A program made the position numbers and the translations under genes. A stretch of 11,494 nucleotides of DNA from Candidatus Methanoplasma sp. (GTDB taxonomy: Archaea > Thermoplasmatota > Thermoplasmata > Methanomassiliicoccales > Methanomethylophilaceae): assembly GCA_031283015.1 (NCBI GenBank), contig JAITCQ010000043.1:1-11494 (forward strand). Direction: 5' to 3'. Below are positions 7,544 through 11,494 of the stretch, in pieces; positions within the stretch are counted from its first letter, which is position 1, and every line of letters starts with the position of its first letter. The notes beneath the pieces are model-generated. The model saw only the letters and a list, made by a program, of their open reading frames with translations. It did no database searches and had not been told where the DNA came from.

Positions 7544-7581
7544 AAAATGTGCTACAATGTAATGCATTTGTAGAACATTTT
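7544..7581. promoter_or_regulatory. 38-bp dyad, probable operator of the RHH/ftsZ-like unit
   Basis: Left arm AAAATGTGCTACAA (7544-7557) and right arm TTGTAGAACATTTT (7568-7581) are complementary at 13 of 14 positions around a 10-base centre; the single mismatch is G7551/A7574. The right arm overlaps the proposed TATA box (7578-7586). It lies upstream of the expected transcription start, so it should act as DNA rather than RNA. An RHH dimer or tetramer is the obvious candidate ligand because such proteins bind short dyads and an RHH gene lies directly downstream; this is inference. Confidence 0.6.
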
Positions 7582-7600
7582 AAATACTTTGTAATACATT
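7558..7600 (+). repeat. 11-bp direct repeat pair bracketing the TATA box
   Basis: TGTAATGCATT (7558-7568) and TGTAATACATT (7590-7600) differ at one position and are offset by 32 bases, close to three helical turns. The TATA box lies between them. In addition ACAATGTA (7554-7561) and TACATTGT (7595-7602) form an 8-bp inverted pair centred at 7578. The first copy covers the spacer and right inner arm of the 38-bp dyad. Confidence 0.55.
7578..7586 (+). promoter_or_regulatory. TATA box for the RHH/ftsZ-like unit
   Basis: TTTTAAATA is a strong archaeal TATA match. It predicts transcription start near 7607 and a leader of about 45 bases ahead of the RHH start codon. No separate promoter is obvious between the RHH and ftsZ-like genes, so both are probably made from this one. 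Confidence 0.55.
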
Positions 7601-7652
7601 GTCTTCGTTACTGAGTGCGGGAGGATGGGCCCGTGCTCAATAAGGTGATGGA

Positions 7653-8015
7653 ATGGGAGAAAAGGAAATCACGATCTCGATCAGGATGGGAACAGAAGAC
7701 ATCCAGCAGATGGAGGACTTCATGTCTGAGAAGGGGATCGATAGCCGCTCACGTTTCATCAGGGATGCGATCGCCGGCTACATAAGCTCACAAAAGCGCG
7801 GACCCGGCGGCGCAGGGAACGGAAGCGGAATATTCGTCCGCTTCAAAGAGGTACAGATGGAAGCCCTCAGATTGATGGTGGAGGATGGGACCGCCTTCGA
7901 CGAAGAGGAATACATCCGAAGGTGCGTGCTCGAAAAGCTCGTGTCGCCGGAATCCGAAGCGGATTCGGCCAACCGTGCTTTCAAAGCGGCGCAGATGGCC
8001 TCGAAAATGAAATGA
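7653..8015 (+). CDS. Tandem ribbon-helix-helix regulator upstream of ftsZ-like gene
   Basis: A 120-residue likely DNA-binding protein. Residues 5-44 match an RHH unit: a strand EITISIRM, helix A at about 14-27, and SRSRFIRDAIAGYI with the canonical helix-B start SRSRF (31-35). After a Gly-rich linker (about 47-58) a second RHH-like unit follows (60-97), with strand IFVRF and helix EALRLMVEDG, but its helix-B start is acidic, DEEEY (83-87), so the phosphate-contacting residues are lost there. The tail is helical and basic. RHH proteins normally dimerise to make one DNA-binding sheet. In haloarchaea the RHH protein CdrS is encoded with ftsZ2 and controls cell division; the gene order here is similar, which suggests but does not prove a shared role. 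GGTGAT (7644-7649) is the ribosome site for ATG 7653, with short spacing. Autoregulation through the upstream dyad is likely. Confidence 0.85.
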   Translation: MGEKEITISIRMGTEDIQQMEDFMSEKGIDSRSRFIRDAIAGYISSQKRGPGGAGNGSGIFVRFKEVQMEALRLMVEDGTAFDEEEYIRRCVLEKLVSPESEADSANRAFKAAQMASKMK

Positions 8016-8033
8016 AAACGGGATGGGAAACAC

Positions 8034-8075
8034 CCGGCGAAGCGATGGGAGGGCGCTCATGCGCCTCTTCGCCGG
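8034..8075 (+). promoter_or_regulatory. mRNA hairpin enclosing the ftsZ-like ribosome site and start
   Basis: CCGGCGAAG (8034-8042) pairs perfectly with CTTCGCCGG (8067-8075). Inside it, GGCGC (8052-8056) pairs with GCGCC (8061-8065), leaving a UCAU loop. The Shine-Dalgarno GGGAGGG (8047-8053) lies in the internal loop and partly in the inner stem, and AUG 8059-8061 straddles the apical loop. A ribosome ending at the RHH stop (8013-8015) would not reach the whole stem, so the fold could limit FtsZ-like synthesis relative to the RHH protein. Structure predicted by eye only. Confidence 0.5.
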
Positions 8076-8826
8076 ATCTAAACGCCTTAAAGAAAAAAAC
8101 GGGGATGCACAAATGGAAGCGAACACAAAAGAAACTGATATATCAGTCACGATCGAGCCGCGCGTAGCGGTGGTAGGTCTTGGAGGTGCGGGATGCAATA
8201 TCGTAAGCGGTTTCTACAAAGCGCTTGCACCAGTGGATACCATCGCCATAAACACAGACAAAAAGGCCCTGGACGAAACTGCCGCAGATAAGAAGATATA
8301 CATATGCAAAGCGGTCACAAAGGGCGAGGGCACCAAAGGAGACACCGGTATAGGGAAGAGATGCGCCGAGATCCATGAGGATGCGATAGAAAAGGCGATC
8401 GTCGGGAACGACGTGGTCTTCATCGTCGCCGGACTTGGCGGAGGCACTGGAACCGGTGCGGCACCGGTCGTGGCAGAGATATGCGACCGCAACAACATCA
8501 TGACGTTCATGATCGGGATAAACCCTTTCTCTTTCGAGGCGCAAAGGATACCCGTAGCAAGAGAAGGAATAAGGACCATCAGGGCGGCATGCCAAAACAC
8601 AATCACCATAGAGAACGACAAGATCCTCGGACTCATGCCCAACGCAACGTTGAACGAAGCTATGCGCGCAGTAAACAAAAGCGTGATGGGATTCATCACC
8701 GAAGCGTCGGCGCAGCTGGTCTCATATGTAAATGACGAGCTAACCTCCGTTGATAAGACAGTCTACTCCAAGAAGATCGAGATCGGCAAAATGCCGGAGA
8801 TACAATTGTCGGGAATAAACATTTAA
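8059..8826 (+). CDS. Short FtsZ-like GTPase lacking the C-terminal domain
   Basis: FtsZ/tubulin-superfamily protein of 255 residues. FtsZ is the GTP-driven polymer of the division ring. Present here: T1 GGAGCN (42-47), a T3-like GEGTKGDTGIGK (89-100), the signature GGGTGTGAAP (127-136), T5 PFSFE (156-160), T6 Asn-Asp (186-187) and a helix-7-like segment (about 195-221). Absent: the T7 loop NxDxxD that completes GTP hydrolysis in the neighbouring subunit, and the whole C-terminal domain; normal FtsZ runs well past 300 residues. The protein ends in a 25-residue tail (VDKTVYSKKIEIGKMPEIQL and on), followed at once by a terminator, so this is not a frameshifted remnant. I chose ATG 8059 for its strong GGAGG (8048-8052), six bases away. 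ATG 8023 (267 residues, no ribosome site) and ATG 8110 (238 residues) are alternatives. GTP binding looks intact; self-polymerisation is doubtful. Confidence 0.88.
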   Translation: MRLFAGSKRLKEKNGDAQMEANTKETDISVTIEPRVAVVGLGGAGCNIVSGFYKALAPVDTIAINTDKKALDETAADKKIYICKAVTKGEGTKGDTGIGKRCAEIHEDAIEKAIVGNDVVFIVAGLGGGTGTGAAPVVAEICDRNNIMTFMIGINPFSFEAQRIPVAREGIRTIRAACQNTITIENDKILGLMPNATLNEAMRAVNKSVMGFITEASAQLVSYVNDELTSVDKTVYSKKIEIGKMPEIQLSGINI

Positions 8827-8833
8827 TATCAAA

Positions 8834-8850
8834 AAAGGGGGACCCCCTTT
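8834..8850. terminator. Bidirectional terminator between ftsZ-like gene and iorB
   Basis: AAAGGGGG (8834-8841), A, CCCCCTTT (8843-8850) is a perfect dyad; as RNA it leaves a 3-base loop. On the minus strand the stem runs into T6 (8836-8831), a good end for the iorAB transcript. On the plus strand it is followed by a C-rich stretch and T5 at 8863-8867, ending the RHH/ftsZ-like transcript 8 bases past its stop. The convergent genes share it. Confidence 0.7.
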
Positions 8851-8872
8851 CCCCCTAGTTCCTTTTTCCAGG

Positions 8873-9460
8873 TTATGACATGGCGCTATAACCTGCTTCA
8901 AAGGCTTTGGAGTTCAAATCCTTCGATCTCTCTGGCACTATCTCCAGCAGGACCTCTTTGAGAAGCTCCTTCTTCAGCGGGAAACCCTTCACCGCGGCCA
9001 CCGCGCCGATCATCACCGCATTGGCAGCGACCGCTTTCCCTACGGAGATCGCCACCTTCGTGGCATCCAGCGTCATAAGGTTCTCGGTCCTGGCCTTCAC
9101 CGATCCCACAAGTTTCTCGATATCGGGGTACTCTTCGAATCCCGCCGCGACCATCGACGGGTACACTGGGTCCAGGTTCATCAGTATGAACGTCCCCTTG
9201 TTGCCGAGCGAAAGGTATCTGCATGTCTCCACAGGTTCGAACCCCATTATCAGATCCGCCCCCCCGGTCGATTCCAGGGGACTTATCACATCGTCTCCGA
9301 ACCGGAGCGTGGATATCACGCTGCCGCCCCTCTGGGCCATTCCGTGCACTTCGCTCATCGATACTTTGTGGCCGGCCCTCATGGCCGCGGTGCCCAGCAC
9401 CATGGATGCCAGCAGCACGCCCTGCCCGCCGACCCCGACTATCTGTACGGTATATCTCAT
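8873..9460 (-). CDS. iorB: Indolepyruvate oxidoreductase subunit beta
   Basis: Small subunit of indolepyruvate:ferredoxin oxidoreductase, which with IorA converts aryl-pyruvates (from aromatic amino acid transamination) to aryl-acetyl-CoA, reducing ferredoxin; the reverse reaction can serve aromatic amino acid synthesis from aryl acids. It matches the gamma-type domain of 2-oxoacid oxidoreductases: VGVGGQGVLLASMVLG near the N-terminus and SEVHGMAQRGGSVISTLRFG after it. The 195 residues are typical. Start ATG at 9460 overlaps the iorA stop as ATGA, with GAGGTG (minus strand, 9472-9467) six bases upstream inside the iorA 3' end, so translation is probably coupled. An upstream in-frame ATG at 9520 would add 20 unlike residues inside iorA and is rejected. 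Confidence 0.94.
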   Translation of the reverse strand: MRYTVQIVGVGGQGVLLASMVLGTAAMRAGHKVSMSEVHGMAQRGGSVISTLRFGDDVISPLESTGGADLIMGFEPVETCRYLSLGNKGTFILMNLDPVYPSMVAAGFEEYPDIEKLVGSVKARTENLMTLDATKVAISVGKAVAANAVMIGAVAAVKGFPLKKELLKEVLLEIVPERSKDLNSKAFEAGYSAMS

Positions 9461-11268
9461 CTTCCCACCTCTATCGCGCCTTTGGGGCAGACATTCGCGC
9501 ACATGCCGCATCCGATGCATTGGGTCGGGTCCGTCTCAACGGTATCCCCTTTCTTCACGAGCGCCGGACACGCTATCGTTTTCACGCAAATGTGGCAGTG
9601 TATGCATTTGCTCTGGTCCACGCGGCATTCTCTTATTATCAGCTGCTTGTTCCTCTTCAGTTCCAGAGGGCAGGGGCATTTTGAGACGACCACCGCGGTG
9701 CCGTCGAATTCCAGTGCGTCCTTCATCACTTTCTCGGCGGCCTTGACGTCGTATGGATCGACGGTCCTGACGAACTTTATCCCCAGGCCTTTGACCAGTG
9801 TCTCCATGTCTATCGGCTCGGTGTCGATGCCGCCGAAGCTTCTGCCGGTACCTGGGTTAGGCTGGTGGCCGGTCATCGCCGTCGTCCGGTTGTCAAGGAT
9901 GACCGCCGTTATCTTGTGATCGTTGAAAAGCGAGGATGTCAGCGGCCCTACGCCGGAATGGAAGAACGTGGAATCCCCGATGAAAGCTATGGCTTTTTGA
10001 TCGGTGGACTTATCGAATCCGCCCGCGGCGCCGACCCCCCCACCCATGCATATCAGGAAATCAGCCGCCTGGAAGGGCGGCTGCAATCCCAATGTGTAGC
10101 AGCCGATGTCCGTGCAATATACCACGTCCCTCTTCCCGACCGCTTTCTTCGTCGCGGCGAACATGCCCCTATGGGGGCATCCGGCGCAAAGTGTCGCCGG
10201 GCGGCCGGGGAGCTTCACATCCGCCGGGGGGAGGGGCGTGGGCATATCCCTGACCGAAATGAGGTCTTTCAGCCGTTTCATGGTATCCGGAGAGTACTCC
10301 CACTCTCGGGGGAGATGTCCGGACCTCTTTCCGTATATCGGAACGGAGAGGCCGTTCTGGGCGCATATGCGGAATATCTGATCTTCCAAGAACGGATCGA
10401 GTTCTTCCACCACTATCACGAACCTCTTCCCCCTGATGAAGTCGGCGATCTTCTTCTCCGGAAGGGGGTTCGTGAAACCCAGCTTCAGGACGGACGTGTC
10501 GGAGGTGAATTCCTTGACGTATGTGTAGCTTACTCCGGAAGTGATCACGCCAGTATCTCCGGAACCTTCGATACGGTTATGGGGCGACCTCTCGGACAGC
10601 TCCTGCGCTTTCTTGTTGAGTTCGAGCAGCCTTACTCTGTTGAGCTTGGCGAACGCGGGTATGTTCACGAACCGCTTGTCGTCCTTTGTAAATCGTCCTT
10701 TTGCGGGCGTGTCCGTCCTCGGCCCGAATTCGACTATCGATCTAGCGTGGTTGACCCTCGTCGTGGTCCTGTATAGGACCGGCAGGGTCAGTTCTTCGGA
10801 CACTTCGTAAGCGTATCTTATCATATCTTTCGCTTCGGCGGGAGTGGACGGCTCCATCATGGGCAGCAGAGAGAGCAGCGCGTAGTATCGGTTGTCCTGT
10901 TCGTTCTGGGAGCTGTGGGCGGACGGGTCGTCGGCGCTCAGCACCAGCATCCCTCCCACGACCCCAGAGTACGCCAGGGTCATCAGCGGATCCGCGGCCA
11001 CGTTCAGGCCGACGTGCTTCATGAAAGCAAAGGACCGTACTCCCGCGGCCGCGGCGGCGGCGGACACTTCGAGAGCGATCTTCTCATTCGAGGAGAATTC
11101 GAAATACATCCCCTCTTCTTCAGATATCTCCTCCAGGATGTTACCGATCTCCGACGAGGGGGTACCGGGGTAAGTGGACGCGAATCTCACTCCCGCTTCG
11201 ATAAGACCTCTTACGATCGCTTCGTTCCCAAGCAACAGGCCTTTGCCTCCGTCTTCAAGAATGTTCAT
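9457..11268 (-). CDS. iorA: Indolepyruvate oxidoreductase subunit alpha
   Basis: Large subunit of indolepyruvate:ferredoxin oxidoreductase, carrying thiamine diphosphate and two [4Fe-4S] clusters. The 603 residues are full length. The N-terminal pyrimidine-binding region includes STYPGTPSSEIG (31-42) and the glutamate-containing EFSSNEKIALE segment. Middle: CAGCPHRG (361-368). The ThDP/Mg site is GDSTFF (431-436) with LDN (458-460) and TTAMTGHQPNPG. The C-terminal ferredoxin domain has cysteines 555, 558, 561, 567 and 584, 587, 590, 594, the first cluster with the slightly longer spacing usual in IorA. ATG at 11268 has GAGGTG (minus strand, 11282-11277) eight bases upstream. Minus-strand AATTAAGTAG (11315-11306) is a possible TATA box, giving a leader of under 20 bases. 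It forms an operon with iorB; the enzyme is cytoplasmic and oxygen-sensitive, fitting an anaerobe. Confidence 0.96.
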   Translation of the reverse strand: MNILEDGGKGLLLGNEAIVRGLIEAGVRFASTYPGTPSSEIGNILEEISEEEGMYFEFSSNEKIALEVSAAAAAAGVRSFAFMKHVGLNVAADPLMTLAYSGVVGGMLVLSADDPSAHSSQNEQDNRYYALLSLLPMMEPSTPAEAKDMIRYAYEVSEELTLPVLYRTTTRVNHARSIVEFGPRTDTPAKGRFTKDDKRFVNIPAFAKLNRVRLLELNKKAQELSERSPHNRIEGSGDTGVITSGVSYTYVKEFTSDTSVLKLGFTNPLPEKKIADFIRGKRFVIVVEELDPFLEDQIFRICAQNGLSVPIYGKRSGHLPREWEYSPDTMKRLKDLISVRDMPTPLPPADVKLPGRPATLCAGCPHRGMFAATKKAVGKRDVVYCTDIGCYTLGLQPPFQAADFLICMGGGVGAAGGFDKSTDQKAIAFIGDSTFFHSGVGPLTSSLFNDHKITAVILDNRTTAMTGHQPNPGTGRSFGGIDTEPIDMETLVKGLGIKFVRTVDPYDVKAAEKVMKDALEFDGTAVVVSKCPCPLELKRNKQLIIRECRVDQSKCIHCHICVKTIACPALVKKGDTVETDPTQCIGCGMCANVCPKGAIEVGR

Positions 11269-11381
11269 TGTCAGGACACCTCATTCTTCCGGTATATCTG
11301 TCTTCTACTTAATTGGATTTCGTTCTGCGAACTGTCAAAAAGGAAAATGATAATAAAGGAAACCGCAGTCAAGTGGGGCAG

Positions 11382-11464
11382 GCAGGGGTAGCCAAGCACG
11401 GAAAAGGCGCAGGACTTAGGATCCTGTTCTTAGTGATACAAGGGTTCAAATCCCTTCCCCTGCA
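11382..11464 (+). tRNA. tRNA-Leu, anticodon UAG
   Basis: Acceptor arm GCAGGGG (11382-11388) / CCCCTGC (11457-11463). D arm GCC/GGC (11391-11393/11406-11408). Anticodon stem CAGGA/TCCTG (11410-11414/11422-11426) with loop CTTAGGA, so the anticodon is TAG (11417-11419), reading CUN leucine codons. Long variable region of about 13 bases (11427-11439), as in type II tRNAs. T arm AAGGG/CCCTT with TTCAAAT loop (11440-11456). Discriminator A11464 is followed by CCT, so the full CCA end is not encoded. No intron. AT-rich GATAATAA (11349-11356) about 30 bases upstream may be its TATA box. Confidence 0.95.
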
Positions 11465-11484
11465 CCTTTCAGCACTTCGAAAGG
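11465..11484 (+). terminator. Hairpin directly after tRNA-Leu
   Basis: CCTTTC (11465-11470) and GAAAGG (11479-11484) pair around an 8-base loop, starting at the base after the discriminator. It may help 3' processing or termination. There is no T-run before the window ends, so the assignment is weak. Confidence 0.3.
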
Positions 11485-11494
11485 CAGCAAAGAA

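Noticed and set aside
8023..8058. Upstream ATG at 8023 for the FtsZ-like gene
   Set aside because: No Shine-Dalgarno precedes it, while ATG 8059 has GGGAGGG at ideal spacing. Kept as an alternative because archaeal FtsZ N-termini vary.
9461..9520. Upstream in-frame start for iorB at 9520
   Set aside because: The extra 20 residues fall within the iorA ferredoxin coding region and do not resemble IorB; ATG 9460 has GAGGTG and a normal ATGA overlap.
9865..10776. Open frame of 303 codons on the plus strand opposite iorA
   Set aside because: Antisense shadow of iorA; no motif and no promoter or ribosome site.

Overview
The window is archaeal and reads as a moderately GC-rich euryarchaeon. It carries a proteasome beta subunit with a short Thr-exposing propeptide, the KH/metallo-beta-lactamase/beta-CASP termination nuclease aCPSF1 (FttA), an archaeal-type leucyl-tRNA synthetase, indolepyruvate ferredoxin oxidoreductase, a tRNA-Leu whose CCA tail is not fully encoded, TATA-type promoters and GGTGA/GAGG ribosome binding sites. 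The proteins feel closest to Thermoplasmatota methanogens (Methanomassiliicoccales-like), but that is an impression from sequence alone; nothing here is diagnostic.

Layout. Positions 1-110 hold several hairpins, probably the 3' end of something upstream. From a TATA box at 136-143 runs a rightward block: psmB (227-862), aCPSF1/fttA (916-2820) and a UbiX flavin prenyltransferase (2834-3367). An AT-richer segment follows with a leftward transglutaminase-like gene (3533-4135) and an upstream non-coding region with two inverted repeats. leuS runs leftward (4433-7303). A 349-base divergent intergenic region separates leuS from a rightward two-gene unit: a ribbon-helix-helix (RHH) protein (7653-8015) and an FtsZ/tubulin-family GTPase (8059-8826). 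This unit converges on a leftward iorA-iorB operon (11268 to 8873) across a shared bidirectional terminator. A tRNA-Leu(UAG) gene closes the window at 11382-11464.

Most genes are housekeeping: protein turnover, transcription termination, prenyl-FMN supply, leucine charging and aryl-pyruvate metabolism. The part that deserves attention is 7544-8826. There a tandem RHH protein lies upstream of an FtsZ-family protein that keeps its GTP-binding loops but ends before the C-terminal domain, with no recognisable T7 synergy loop. The promoter carries a 38-bp dyad overlapping the TATA box and an 11-bp direct repeat on either side of it. The FtsZ-like start codon and its strong Shine-Dalgarno sit inside a GC-rich hairpin. 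The arrangement recalls the haloarchaeal cdrS-ftsZ2 operon, but the GTPase is unusually short, so this may be a regulatory rather than a structural tubulin homologue.
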